This document shows positions 32,956 through 42,245 of a DNA stretch of 64,000 nucleotides, one piece after another. Made by a program: the position numbers and the translations under genes. The stretch's first letter is position 1; the number at the start of each line of letters is the position of its first letter. Source of the stretch: Paludibacter sp. UBA6032 (lineage in GTDB: Bacteria > Bacteroidota > Bacteroidia > Bacteroidales > Paludibacteraceae); NCBI GenBank assembly GCA_002427885.1, contig DIZI01000031.1, positions 137,248-201,247 on the forward strand. Reading direction: 5' to 3'. Under the pieces are notes generated by a model. The model worked only from the letters and a program-made list of their open reading frames with translations. It had not been told where the DNA came from and made no database searches.

Positions 32956-33540
32956 TTAGACTGTACTTTTATGTTCTAGTTCTTTCCCGACAATTTTTTC
33001 TTCCCAAATCACCCACATGCCAAAAATAACTCCATAAAAGAGGTATTTAAAGAAATACAAATGCCAAAACTCGAACCAATCGGGATGTTTGTCAATGCTG
33101 GCAACGATAAAGGTAATTCTGAATATATTGAAAAGATAAACCACCAATAACCCCAACGGTATAAACCAAAGTTTCTTCAACCACGGACCACGCGAAAAAG
33201 CCAGGATACAAAAGAAGATATAGGCTTGTTTAAGACCCGAGCAAGCCCATATTAATTGTGCTGAATTTCCTGTTTCCTGACGAATGACATTTGAAGCACT
33301 CAAACTCACTTTCCAGCCAATAAACTGAAGTATTGAAGCCGTCGTTTCTGCAACGTTTTTTGTCAATAATGTAAAGGGTGCCGAAATATCCAATCCCCAA
33401 AAACTTACAGCCGTATCTGTTTCATCACCCAAGACATTGTATTTCCAGAAAATATTTGAAAGAAATAAAATCACTGCAAATCCAATCACTCCCCGGTATG
33501 GTTGTAATTTAGCAGGTAACTTTAAAGAGGATAGTTTCAT
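32956..33540 (-). CDS. Exosortase/archaeosortase family protein
   Basis: The 194-residue inner-membrane protein has about five to six hydrophobic helices. It carries the catalytic set of the exosortase family: Cys100 in WACSGLKQ, Arg141 in NIFRITF and His160 in FWHLYFFKY. These enzymes cut a C-terminal sorting tail and transfer the protein to another molecule, analogous to sortases. The short Bacteroidota form resembles XrtF-like proteins. The usual adjacent associated membrane protein is not visible, and no exopolysaccharide cluster is nearby. It follows tsaD by 62 bases on the same strand. The subfamily is uncertain. Confidence 0.85.
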   Translation of the reverse strand: MKLSSLKLPAKLQPYRGVIGFAVILFLSNIFWKYNVLGDETDTAVSFWGLDISAPFTLLTKNVAETTASILQFIGWKVSLSASNVIRQETGNSAQLIWACSGLKQAYIFFCILAFSRGPWLKKLWFIPLGLLVVYLFNIFRITFIVASIDKHPDWFEFWHLYFFKYLFYGVIFGMWVIWEEKIVGKELEHKSTV

Positions 33541-33602
33541 TTTAGGATTTATAAATGATAGAGATGGAATATTTACTATCGTTTTTTTACACAGACAACT
33601 TA

Positions 33603-34631
33603 TCAGAATTTATTCGTCACTTTCGAGAATGGAACTTCATCCATGGAACAAAAATCAGAATTTTTATATTTCAAGTAGCCTGTAATTGCAACCATCGCAG
33701 CATTGTCAGTTGTGAATGCAAACGGAGGAATAAAAATTTCCCAGCCGTATTTTTCTTTATGATCGTGAAATGCTTGTCGTAGAGCAGAATTGGCCGAAAC
33801 GCCACCGGCAACAGCTATCTGATTGATTTTAAAATCTGTAGCCGCTTTTCGTAGTTTGTTCATCAAAATGTCAACCACAGTAGCTTGTAAAGAAGCACAA
33901 ATGTCATTCAGATTCTCAGCAACAAAATCAGGGTTTTCTTTGATTTTGTCTCTTAATAAATACAGGAACGATGTTTTTAATCCACTGAAACTATAGTTAT
34001 ATCCGGGTATTTGGGGTTTATTAAACACGAAAGCTTTTGGATTGCCTTCTTTGGCCAATCGGTCCACATGTGGTCCGCCGGGATAAGGTAGACCCATAAC
34101 TTTTGCACATTTGTCGAACGCCTCGCCGGCAGCATCATCGATGGTTTGCCCCACCACTTCCATATCGTCATAAGCCCTGACTAATACGATTTGAGAATTT
34201 CCTCCGGAAACAAGCAGACATAAAAAAGGAAATTCAGGTTGCCGTTCGTCAGGTTTTCCCTCACTGATAAAATGAGCCAGTACGTGTGCCTGTAAGTGAT
34301 TTATATTCATTATTGGAAGATTCAGCGCCTGTGAAAATCCTTTGGCAAATGAAGTCCCAACCAAAAGGGAGCCCAATAAGCCAGGTCCACTGGTAAAGGC
34401 AATTCCATCCAATTCTGTTTTTGAAATTCCGGCACGTTTAAGTGCTTCGTGTACGACCGGAATAATATTTTGTTGGTGAGCCCGGGCTGCCAATTCCGGA
34501 ACAACTCCTCCAAAACTTGTGTGAACAGCCTGACTCGCGATGACATTGGAGAGCATTAACCCGTCACGTATAACCGATGCTGAAGTATCATCGCAGGACG
34601 ATTCAATGCCTAATATTGTTATTGAATTCAT
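33603..34631 (-). CDS. tsaD: tRNA N6-threonylcarbamoyladenosine transferase TsaD
   Basis: TsaD transfers threonylcarbamoyl to A37 of ANN-decoding tRNAs. The 342-residue protein starts ITILGIESSCDDTSASV and carries the metal-binding HLQAHVLAH, VSGGNSQIVLV, and VAGGVSANSALR. Length is typical. It starts divergently from the TamB-like gene across a ~120-base gap, and the exosortase gene follows on the same strand. Confidence 0.97.
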   Translation of the reverse strand: MNSITILGIESSCDDTSASVIRDGLMLSNVIASQAVHTSFGGVVPELAARAHQQNIIPVVHEALKRAGISKTELDGIAFTSGPGLLGSLLVGTSFAKGFSQALNLPIMNINHLQAHVLAHFISEGKPDERQPEFPFLCLLVSGGNSQIVLVRAYDDMEVVGQTIDDAAGEAFDKCAKVMGLPYPGGPHVDRLAKEGNPKAFVFNKPQIPGYNYSFSGLKTSFLYLLRDKIKENPDFVAENLNDICASLQATVVDILMNKLRKAATDFKINQIAVAGGVSANSALRQAFHDHKEKYGWEIFIPPFAFTTDNAAMVAITGYLKYKNSDFCSMDEVPFSKVTNKF

Positions 34632-34752
34632 TATTTTAGAAGCATTTGCTGTGTTTTTTGTTTACTGTATTTTTAAAACACCTGTTATTAACTGAAAGTT
34701 AAGAGATAATCGTTAATTTTAGATTTTAAATTATTTTCTTAGCTTGCTTTGA

Positions 34753-34784
34753 TTGCGAAAATCACAAATTATTATTTACTTTTG
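34753..34784 (+). promoter_or_regulatory. Promoter of the TamB-like gene, inside the 5' end of its longest frame
   Basis: TTG at 34753-34755 and TACTTTTG at 34777-34784 are 21 bases apart, matching the Bacteroidota promoter. The TTG is the only classical start codon of the downstream frame, so if this promoter is real the TTG cannot be the translation start. Confidence 0.55.
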
Positions 34785-37700
34785 TCAAATAAAGCCCAAA
34801 GGTATAAAAAAACAGCTTAAAATACTCAGTTTTACTGTTGCAGGAATAATTCTTTTTTTTGCAATCATATTTATCTTACTTAAAATAAGTAAGGTACAGA
34901 ATTTTATTGCACAATCTGTAGTAAATGAACTTTCCTATAAATTCAAATCAAAAGTCAGTTTAGGTCGTGTAGAATATAAGTTCTTCAATTCAATTACGCT
35001 TGATGATTTTTATGTAGAAGATTTACAGGGTGATACCTTGTTATTTTCAAAACACGCGAGTGCACATTTCAATTTCTGGCAAATTTTCAAAGGAAAAGTC
35101 TTAATAACTTCTGTTGAACTGGACGAACTGTATGGAAATCTTGTTGTCGACAAAGCGGGTCACAGCAATCTGGATTTCGTCATCAAAGCATTCAATAACC
35201 CTCAAACCAATGATTCCACTCATGTTGAGTACCGGATTAAAAAATTCGAATTAAAGAATTCAGCCTTCCGTTACACTAATCATAAAATGTACAGGGAGCT
35301 TCGAAAAAACATATTCAATGGAAATAAATTGAATTTTAAGCATATAAATGCAGAAATCTCATTGGATGTGTTGAACAAAGATACCCTGAGTGCAAGGATT
35401 CTTGCATTAAATGCCGTCGAACAGTCGGGATTGACATTGACTAATTTAACTACTCAAATTCTGGGCTCGCACAAAGGAGTACAACTTCCGCAGATAAATT
35501 TACAACTTCCAAATTCACAGATTCGTTTTGATGACATTCGTCTTAAATATGATAGTCTTGCTGATCTGAATCATATTATCGAAAAAGTGCGTTGGAATAT
35601 TAATTTGACTCCATCCTCTGTCGCTTTGTCCGATTTAGTTGCATTTGTGCCTGAATTTAAAAATATGCATAATAAGGTGACTGTAAAGGGTCTGATTACA
35701 GGAAGAATTTCGAATTTGCACTTTCAAAAGGTTGAAATTAAATATGGTAAGTCGTTTTTGTTTCAGGCAAATCTGGATATAAACGGTCTTCCCCGTTTTG
35801 ATGAATCATTTATTTATGGACAAATAAACGAATTGCGATTTGAAAAAAATGATTTACAGGATTTTATATCTGAAATTTCAGGAAAACCTTTTTTACTCCC
35901 CAACGAAATGACCCAATTGGGAATGATTCGGTATAAGGGAAATATTACTGGATTTTTAAGTAATCTGGTTGCCTATGGCAATTTGAACACCAATATCGGG
36001 AGTGTGTCTACCGATATTTTGTTGAAAATAGAAAATGAACTCAGAGACTGGACATATAACGGAACAATAAAGTCCAATAATCTGGCAATAGGGCAATTGT
36101 TCAATAATAAGCACTTGGGCAAAGCTTCGTTTAGTTTTAATACCGCAGGTACAAAAAAGGGAAACGCCAGTTTAATGGGAACAATATCCGCTAAAGTATC
36201 CGAAATACAAATAAATAAATATTTTTATCGGAACGTTGAACTGAATGGTAAATACGATGGTAAAGGCTTTATCGGAAATGTAAATGTGGTTGATGAAAAT
36301 ATTGAGGCTCATTTTACAGGTCAGATTGATTTAACACAAAAGTTGCCGGTCTTTAATTTTGAATTAAAAGTTCCGAATATCAATTTTTACGCGTTAAATC
36401 TTATCGATAAATATCAGGGTGCTACCCTGGCATTCAACGGGAAAACAAATATGGTTGGAAATTCACTTGATAATATTAATGGTTATGTGCGTTTTGACAG
36501 TATAATATTTAGGAATAAAGATAAAACCTTAAAAGTAAATGAAATTCAATTTGTATCTCGCATTGAAAAAGACTTGACGCATTTTGCCATCGCATCAGAT
36601 TATGTAAATGGATCCTTTAATGGAAATTTTAAATACAGTACCATTAGTGGAACTGTCAATCGAATAATACAGAACTACTTGCCTGCATTAGCCGTTGCCA
36701 ACAAAAATGAAACTGAAAAATATTCCAATCACATCGATGTTGATTTGAAAATTTCCAATACTCAGGAAATATCGAAAATTCTTGAATTGCCTTATATGCT
36801 GGATGGTGTTGCAACTATTAAAGGTTATCTTGATGATAATTCAAAACGGATTGATCTTTATGGAAGCGTACCTTCCTTTAGTTTGGGAAAAATTTCTCTG
36901 GAAAACATAAATTTGCACTGCGAGAACCCTAATAAACAATTAATTCTTACTACAAGGACGCAATTGAACGGAAAAGATGGTTTATTAAATTTTTATCTGT
37001 TAACTACTGCCGCAAAAGATTCAGTACATACCAGAATCGTTTGGCAAAACTCGCAGCAGATTACCAATGCCGGCGAAATACTTGCCGAAACAAAATTCAG
37101 GAATGATAGCGGTCAAGTAGCTGCCAGAGTCTCTATATTACCCACTCAGGTAATTATTGACGATTCTATATGGGATATTCACACGTGTAATATTGATCTG
37201 AATGCCGATAGTACCATTGGAATACATAATTTTCTCTTCGATAGCCATAAACAATTTGTCCATATTGATGGACTTGCATCAAAAATTCAAAGCGATAGTG
37301 TCAACATAGAAATGAACGATTTGAACCTTGATTTTATAATGGGACTCCTCAAGTTGAAAGGAATTAGCCTTGGCGGCAATGTTACAGGGAAAGCAACTTT
37401 ACTAAGCGTTCTTCAACACCCGATCTTTGAAGCTGATTTATCGGTGAAAGATTTCTCACTTAATCATAAGTGGGTCGGGAATGGAAAAGTAAATTCAAGT
37501 TGGGATAAGATAAATAATCAATTATTGGCTCATGGTACTTTTACAGATGCCAATAAAGATACCATCGTTGTTGCGAATGCAACCTATACTCCTAAAGCAG
37601 ATTCTATCGATGTGATTTATAATGCCCGAAATTTTAGCATTGAGTTTTTGACTCCGTATTTTGAAAGCGTAGTTCAAAATGTAAAGGGTTTTGCAACCGG

Positions 37701-39279
37701 TAAAATCAGGATGTTCGGACCAATGAAGAATGGTATAAGATTTTCGGGTGATGTCTTAGTTAATAAGGGACAGGGTTCGATCAGGTTGCTCAATACAACC
37801 TATTTTCTCAATGATTCCGTACATTTAACACCGGAAACAATCTCATTCAGAAATGTGACAATGTATGATCAGGAGCGTAATCCGGCAGTTGTAAATGCAG
37901 TATTAACCCACAACGGGCTTTTCCAGGAGATGACTTATGATGCGACGATCAAAGGAACAAATATTCTGGCAATGGATACTCATGCCGAAAATAATGATTA
38001 TTTCTTTGGTAAAGCATATGCAAATGGTACAGTTAGAATCTATGGGGATCAGACAGAAGCTAATATTGTTGTAAATGCTGTTTCTCAACCACAGACAAAA
38101 TGTTATATCCAAATGGGTGGCGCATCCAAAGCTTCCGATAATAGCTTCATCACTTTTGTAAATAAGAAAAATTATACACAGGTTGAAACAATTCCGACGA
38201 AAAAGGTCAGAGGTGATTTTAATGTAAAAGTAAATTTGCAGATTGATGTTAACCAAAATGCTGAAATGGAATTAATTGTGGATCCCAAAGGTGGTGATGT
38301 AATTACCGGAACCGGAAGTGGTAGTTTGCATGTGGAATTTGATACATTTTCAGATATTAAACTTTACGGAACATATGCTATAGATAACGGATATTATTTA
38401 TTTACACTTCAAAATGTTATTCGCAAAGAGTTTAAAATTGACAAAGGAAGCACCATTGCCTGGACCGGTGACCCGTTTAATGCGCAGGTTAAAATACGTG
38501 CATTGTACCCACTTACTGCTTCTATTTCAGATTTGGATCCAACTCTAAGTCAGGGTACTCAGACTACTCCTGGTGCCCGCTCAGCTGTACCGGTGAACTG
38601 TGTGCTTAAATTATCAGATAATTTAATGAAACCTACGGTTAGTTTTGATATTGATTTGCCTCAAAGCGACGAAAGCATAAAACAAAGGGTTCGGAATATC
38701 ATCAATACGGATGAAATGATGAACCGTCAGATTATTTATTTATTGGTTTTTAATAAATTTTTTACGCCTGATTATCTACGTACCGCTAATTCAACAGTGT
38801 TTAACAATGAAGGACTATCCCTTTTGTTTTCAACAGCTAGTGCTCAAATAAACTCTCTGGTATCTCAATTTACAAAAAGTAATAATTTTACAGTTGGATT
38901 AGATTATCAACAAAGAGATTTAACAAGTAGTGATATTATGGCTCCGTTTTCCTATCAACCAAGCAATCGTTGGTTGGTGAATGGGAATTTGGGTTACCGG
39001 ATGGATAATGCCGCTTCCAGCACGAATAGATTTATTGGAGATGTAGATATAGAATATTTACTCTCTAAGATGGGAAAATTCCGATTAAAATTTTACAATC
39101 ATACTATCGATCGTTATTTATTACAACAAAGTTCCGAAACTGTACAAGGACAGGGAATCGGTATTTTATATAAAGAAGAATTTGCCAGTGTCGACGATTT
39201 GTTTAGTTATTACTGGCGATTACTAACAGTTCCTGCAAAAAAGAAATCAAATGAAAAAAATCAAACGAATAACAAATAA
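34753..39279 (+). CDS. tamB: TamB-like translocation/assembly module protein (AsmA/DUF490 family)
   Basis: This giant envelope protein (1508 residues in the longest frame) has one N-terminal membrane anchor (LKILSFTVAGIILFFAIIFILL) and a long repetitive beta-strand body. The C-terminal DUF490-type region is KGGDVITGTGSGSLHVEFDTF, then GTYAIDNGYYLFTLQNVIRKEFKIDKGSTIAWTG, quoted in part. Such proteins bridge the periplasm and are linked to outer-membrane assembly or lipid transport. The only ATG/GTG/TTG start ahead of the anchor is TTG 34753, which overlaps a promoter. An ATA at 34804, preceded by AAAGGT and reading IKKQLKILS, is an alternative start and would give 1491 residues. The 3' end overlaps the next gene by 29 bases. 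Confidence 0.9.
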   Translation: MRKSQIIIYFCQIKPKGIKKQLKILSFTVAGIILFFAIIFILLKISKVQNFIAQSVVNELSYKFKSKVSLGRVEYKFFNSITLDDFYVEDLQGDTLLFSKHASAHFNFWQIFKGKVLITSVELDELYGNLVVDKAGHSNLDFVIKAFNNPQTNDSTHVEYRIKKFELKNSAFRYTNHKMYRELRKNIFNGNKLNFKHINAEISLDVLNKDTLSARILALNAVEQSGLTLTNLTTQILGSHKGVQLPQINLQLPNSQIRFDDIRLKYDSLADLNHIIEKVRWNINLTPSSVALSDLVAFVPEFKNMHNKVTVKGLITGRISNLHFQKVEIKYGKSFLFQANLDINGLPRFDESFIYGQINELRFEKNDLQDFISEISGKPFLLPNEMTQLGMIRYKGNITGFLSNLVAYGNLNTNIGSVSTDILLKIENELRDWTYNGTIKSNNLAIGQLFNNKHLGKASFSFNTAGTKKGNASLMGTISAKVSEIQINKYFYRNVELNGKYDGKGFIGNVNVVDENIEAHFTGQIDLTQKLPVFNFELKVPNINFYALNLIDKYQGATLAFNGKTNMVGNSLDNINGYVRFDSIIFRNKDKTLKVNEIQFVSRIEKDLTHFAIASDYVNGSFNGNFKYSTISGTVNRIIQNYLPALAVANKNETEKYSNHIDVDLKISNTQEISKILELPYMLDGVATIKGYLDDNSKRIDLYGSVPSFSLGKISLENINLHCENPNKQLILTTRTQLNGKDGLLNFYLLTTAAKDSVHTRIVWQNSQQITNAGEILAETKFRNDSGQVAARVSILPTQVIIDDSIWDIHTCNIDLNADSTIGIHNFLFDSHKQFVHIDGLASKIQSDSVNIEMNDLNLDFIMGLLKLKGISLGGNVTGKATLLSVLQHPIFEADLSVKDFSLNHKWVGNGKVNSSWDKINNQLLAHGTFTDANKDTIVVANATYTPKADSIDVIYNARNFSIEFLTPYFESVVQNVKGFATGKIRMFGPMKNGIRFSGDVLVNKGQGSIRLLNTTYFLNDSVHLTPETISFRNVTMYDQERNPAVVNAVLTHNGLFQEMTYDATIKGTNILAMDTHAENNDYFFGKAYANGTVRIYGDQTEANIVVNAVSQPQTKCYIQMGGASKASDNSFITFVNKKNYTQVETIPTKKVRGDFNVKVNLQIDVNQNAEMELIVDPKGGDVITGTGSGSLHVEFDTFSDIKLYGTYAIDNGYYLFTLQNVIRKEFKIDKGSTIAWTGDPFNAQVKIRALYPLTASISDLDPTLSQGTQTTPGARSAVPVNCVLKLSDNLMKPTVSFDIDLPQSDESIKQRVRNIINTDEMMNRQIIYLLVFNKFFTPDYLRTANSTVFNNEGLSLLFSTASAQINSLVSQFTKSNNFTVGLDYQQRDLTSSDIMAPFSYQPSNRWLVNGNLGYRMDNAASSTNRFIGDVDIEYLLSKMGKFRLKFYNHTIDRYLLQQSSETVQGQGIGILYKEEFASVDDLFSYYWRLLTVPAKKKSNEKNQTNNK

Positions 39280-39919
39280 GATTGCCTTACTCTTTTTTCT
39301 GGTCTTTATTTATCAGAATCTGATGGCTCAAAGTGTTGAAAAATATTACGTCAATATCCCTGATGCATTAAATCCAACTTTAAGTAAGCAGAACAGACTT
39401 GAATTGCTGGAATATCATAAAGCAGGGCAAGGTGACAGTATTGCTAATCGCTTGGGAAATAAAGCTTATCTGGAGAAACTGGATAGTGTCCATCATTTGA
39501 TTGTTGTAAAAAATACGGCTAATTCAACTTTCGAGATGAAACTCCTTGCTTTGGATGATGAAAGTCAGGTTATTGGAATTATCAGAACTGTTTGCGGACC
39601 GATTTGCCAGTCCATGGTGGAATTCTACGATACTGCATGGAATCCGGTTAAGCTGCGGTTTGTCATGCCCAAAGCAATAGACTGGATTAATAATGCCGTT
39701 CCTTATAACCAAAACGTGGACCGGAAGTGGGTTGATAATGTGTTGGAGAATAGTTTTATTTCCCTGAGTTTTGATCCTGAAGGCGGTCAGCAGATTATTG
39801 CCAATAATAACAGTTTGGAATTTGTGACCGAATCGGACAGAAAACTAATTTCTACATTTTTATCAGATAAAAAATTGAAATTTAAGTTGATAGGGCGAAA
39901 CTGGATACTTCAACCATAA
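39251..39919 (+). CDS. DUF3256 family exported protein
   Basis: The 222-residue protein has the signal peptide KIALLFFLVFIYQNLMAQ. The mature start is YYVNIPDALNPTLSKQNRLELLEYHKAG, a pattern I associate with DUF3256 of Bacteroidales. The rest alternates beta-strands (NTANSTFEMKLLALDD, SLSFDPEGGQQII). Function is unknown; it is probably periplasmic or lipid-anchored at the outer membrane. It overlaps the TamB-like gene by 29 bases, so the two are cotranscribed and may work together at the envelope. Confidence 0.75.
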   Translation: MKKIKRITNKIALLFFLVFIYQNLMAQSVEKYYVNIPDALNPTLSKQNRLELLEYHKAGQGDSIANRLGNKAYLEKLDSVHHLIVVKNTANSTFEMKLLALDDESQVIGIIRTVCGPICQSMVEFYDTAWNPVKLRFVMPKAIDWINNAVPYNQNVDRKWVDNVLENSFISLSFDPEGGQQIIANNNSLEFVTESDRKLISTFLSDKKLKFKLIGRNWILQP

Positions 39920-39953
39920 AAAAAGCTTCGGGCAATACCCCGAAGCTTTTTTT
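39918..39953. terminator. Bidirectional terminator between DUF3256 and rpmE2
   Basis: AAAAAGCTTCGGG-CAATAC-CCCGAAGCTTTTT is a perfect stem with A- and T-runs on both sides. It overlaps the DUF3256 stop and lies 19 bases from the convergent rpmE2 stop, so it can serve both genes. Confidence 0.95.
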
Positions 39954-39971
39954 ATTAGTTTGCTTTACAGC

Positions 39972-40232
39972 TTATTTCTTGCTTTCTATGCGTTTTGCAT
40001 AGCGAGTCATAAATTTATCAACACGACCAGCAGTATCAACTAATTTCGATTTACCTGTGTAGAAAGGATGTGAAGAACTGGAAATTTCCATTTTCACTAC
40101 TGGATAAGTAACACCATCAATATCGATTGTTTCCTTCGTGTTTACGGTTGAACGTGAAATAAAGGTGTCGCCATTCGACATATCTTTAAATGCCACTGGA
40201 CGATAGTTTTCGGGATGAATTCCGCTTTTCAT
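39972..40232 (-). CDS. rpmE2: 50S ribosomal protein L31, type B
   Basis: The 86-residue protein begins MKSGIHPENYRPVAFKDMSN, the usual opening of type B L31, and contains SSSHPFYTGKSKLVDTAGRVDKFMTRY. The zinc-binding cysteines of type A are absent, as expected for type B. I chose ATG 40232 because the promoter at 40278-40308 would start transcription near 40271, downstream of the longer frame's start at 40280. Confidence 0.96.
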   Translation of the reverse strand: MKSGIHPENYRPVAFKDMSNGDTFISRSTVNTKETIDIDGVTYPVVKMEISSSSHPFYTGKSKLVDTAGRVDKFMTRYAKRIESKK

Positions 40233-40277
40233 ATCTTTATGTTTTAATTTATATTTCGCTGTTGTTATTTCGGCTTG

Positions 40278-40308
40278 CAAAAGTAGTAATTTTCATCTAA
40301 TAATCAAA
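40278..40308 (-). promoter_or_regulatory. Promoter of rpmE2
   Basis: On the - strand TTTG (40308-40305), 19 bases, then TACTTTTG (40285-40278) exactly match the Bacteroidota -33 / -7 promoter. This fixes the rpmE2 start at 40232. Confidence 0.8.
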
Positions 40309-40418
40309 CATTTTCGGTGTTTTTTATTGAAAGTAATATTTATTAGACTATTTGAATAAATTGTATAATTGTAAAAAGAAGAATTACAGGCGGTTGCAAT
40401 CGTTTGCTCATTTGTTTT

Positions 40419-41318
40419 TTATTTGGAACCCAGATATAATAAGTACATTCCGATTAAAACACCAATTAAATCATAAATCTTGAGTTTTATGTTTTTATCG
40501 TGCATGACTATAGCACCGTAAAAAAACGGAACAATTACACCTGAGCGGCGTATGGTTGATACAATTGAAATCATCGAATCGGGCAAGGTTAATGCATAGA
40601 AATAAACAAAATCGGCCGTCACCAGAAAGAGCGAAATAAAGGCAATAGCCCACTTAAATTTAAAAGGTGTCGTCTTTTTACGCGTTGGTGCCCATAGGAA
40701 AATGGTAATAATGCCCATGATAATTGCCTGATAAAAAGTGTAATAAACCTGAACGGACATGACTTCGTATCGTTTCATCAGGTATTTGTCGAACAATCCG
40801 CTAAGCGCTCCGGTGAGCGTTGCCATTACAATATACCAAAACCATTTATTTGTTTTGAGCGAAATTCCTTCTTTTTTCCCAACCACTGAAAACAGGAAAA
40901 AAGAAACCAACGTAATTCCGATACCTGCTACCTGATAACCATTCAGTTTTTCACCGAAAATAAGTAATGCACCTACTACAGTCCACATAGGTTGTGTGGC
41001 TTTTATGGGCGATGCCAGTGAAATGGGTAGGTGCTTTAATCCGAAATAAGCAAATAACCAAGAGGTTAAAACAATGAACGCCTTCAAAATAAATAATAAG
41101 TGTGCATGAAGATCCACTCGTGGAACGAAATAAATCGAGTTTTTGATTGTGTCCGGGAAAAACTCGGAAAGGAATAAAAAAGGAGTAAGTATCAGGCAGG
41201 AAACAAGAATTGAGACTAAAATTACCGGTATAACGGCATTATCTTTCAGAGAAACTTTTTTAAAAACTTCGTACGATCCTAATAAAAGAGCTGAAATAAA
41301 AGCGAGGATAATCCACAT
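40419..41318 (-). CDS. EamA-family (DMT) transporter
   Basis: The 299-residue inner-membrane protein has ten hydrophobic segments in two EamA repeats. LPISLASPIKATQPMWTVVGALLIFGEKL in the first half (quoted in part) and LPDSMISIVSTIRRSGVIVPFFYGAIVMHD in the second are typical. Members export or import amino acids, nucleosides or drugs; the substrate cannot be told. It lies upstream of rpmE2 and downstream of truA, all on the - strand, with gaps of ~190 and 52 bases. Confidence 0.88.
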   Translation of the reverse strand: MWIILAFISALLLGSYEVFKKVSLKDNAVIPVILVSILVSCLILTPFLFLSEFFPDTIKNSIYFVPRVDLHAHLLFILKAFIVLTSWLFAYFGLKHLPISLASPIKATQPMWTVVGALLIFGEKLNGYQVAGIGITLVSFFLFSVVGKKEGISLKTNKWFWYIVMATLTGALSGLFDKYLMKRYEVMSVQVYYTFYQAIIMGIITIFLWAPTRKKTTPFKFKWAIAFISLFLVTADFVYFYALTLPDSMISIVSTIRRSGVIVPFFYGAIVMHDKNIKLKIYDLIGVLIGMYLLYLGSK

Positions 41319-41370
41319 GAAGGAGAATTTATAATATAATTATTTGCAATTTGAAAATTGAGATTTGTAT

Positions 41371-42123
41371 TTACAGGAATAGATTTTCAGGATATTTGAT
41401 GTCAACCAGATACAATCCGTGTGCCGGAACTGAAGTTCCGGCTTTGCAGCGGTTTTTGACTTCAATAACCGTCCGGAATTCCTCTTCCGTCATTCTGCCA
41501 CGTCCGACTTCCAATAAGGTCCCAACTATCGCCCGTACCATATTTCTCAGAAACCGGTCAGCTTCGATAGTGAAAATCCATTCGTCTTCCTTCTGTGTCC
41601 ATTCGGCAAGGGTAATGTTACAAATATTGGTTTTTGCATCATTGTGGAGTTTGCTGAAACTAGTGAAATCATGATGATCTTTCAGTAATCGGGCTGCTGC
41701 ATTCATTGCTTCAAAATCGAGTTTTTCACTGAGGCGGGTTGCCAGCTCATTTCTGAATACATCCTTTTTTGTCACAATATGATATTCATATCGACGTGAG
41801 ATGGCATCAAACCGTGCATGCGCATCAGGCCTGACTTCAACGATCTTGTAAATGGCAATATCTTTAGATAAAAAACTGTTTAATTTGGCAACCAAATCAA
41901 ATTCAACCGGCATTTCCATTTCTATATCGAAATGTGCCACCATAAGCCGGGCGTGCACACCGGCGTCGGTACGACCGGCACCCACCAATTCAACTTCGCA
42001 ACGCAAAATTGTGCTCAGGGCTCCTGCCAGCACTTCTTGCACTGAAATACCGTTGGGTTGCACCTGCCAACCGTGGTAAGCTGTGCCGTTATAAGATAAA
42101 TAGATGAAGTAACGTTTTTTCAC
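41371..42123 (-). CDS. truA: tRNA pseudouridine synthase A
   Basis: TruA converts U38-U40 of tRNA anticodon arms to pseudouridine. The 250-residue protein starts (V/M)KKRYFIYLSYNGTAYHGWQ and has the catalytic Asp in GAGRTDAGVHA, plus FLRNMVRAIVGTLLEVGRG near the end. I chose GTG 42123; the longer frame to 42171 adds an unconserved, low-complexity stretch and would overlap the promoter. The promoter's -7 box ends only ~5 bases before this GTG, so the mRNA may be almost leaderless. Confidence 0.95.
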   Translation of the reverse strand: MKKRYFIYLSYNGTAYHGWQVQPNGISVQEVLAGALSTILRCEVELVGAGRTDAGVHARLMVAHFDIEMEMPVEFDLVAKLNSFLSKDIAIYKIVEVRPDAHARFDAISRRYEYHIVTKKDVFRNELATRLSEKLDFEAMNAAARLLKDHHDFTSFSKLHNDAKTNICNITLAEWTQKEDEWIFTIEADRFLRNMVRAIVGTLLEVGRGRMTEEEFRTVIEVKNRCKAGTSVPAHGLYLVDIKYPENLFL

Positions 42124-42127
42124 GCTG

Positions 42128-42157
42128 CAAAGGTACGAGTTAATTGATAATTGACAA
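42128..42157 (-). promoter_or_regulatory. Promoter of truA, directly abutting the start codon
   Basis: On the - strand TTG (42157-42155), 19 bases, and TACCTTTG (42135-42128) match the Bacteroidota promoter. Transcription would begin within a few bases of the GTG at 42123. Confidence 0.65.
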
Positions 42158-42188
42158 TTGAAAGTTGACAATTCAAGAGTCTTTTAAA

Positions 42189-42225
42189 GAAAAATGCAGA
42201 ACAATTTTTTGTTGCTCTGCATTTT
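42189..42225 (-). terminator. Terminator of the acyl-CoA ligase gene
   Basis: Read on the - strand, AAAATGCAGAGCAAC pairs with TTGTTCTGCATTTTTC apart from one mismatch, and a T-rich run follows. It lies 21 bases after the ligase stop and before the truA promoter. Confidence 0.7.
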
Positions 42226-42245
42226 CTGTTTAAAATGTTTATTGT

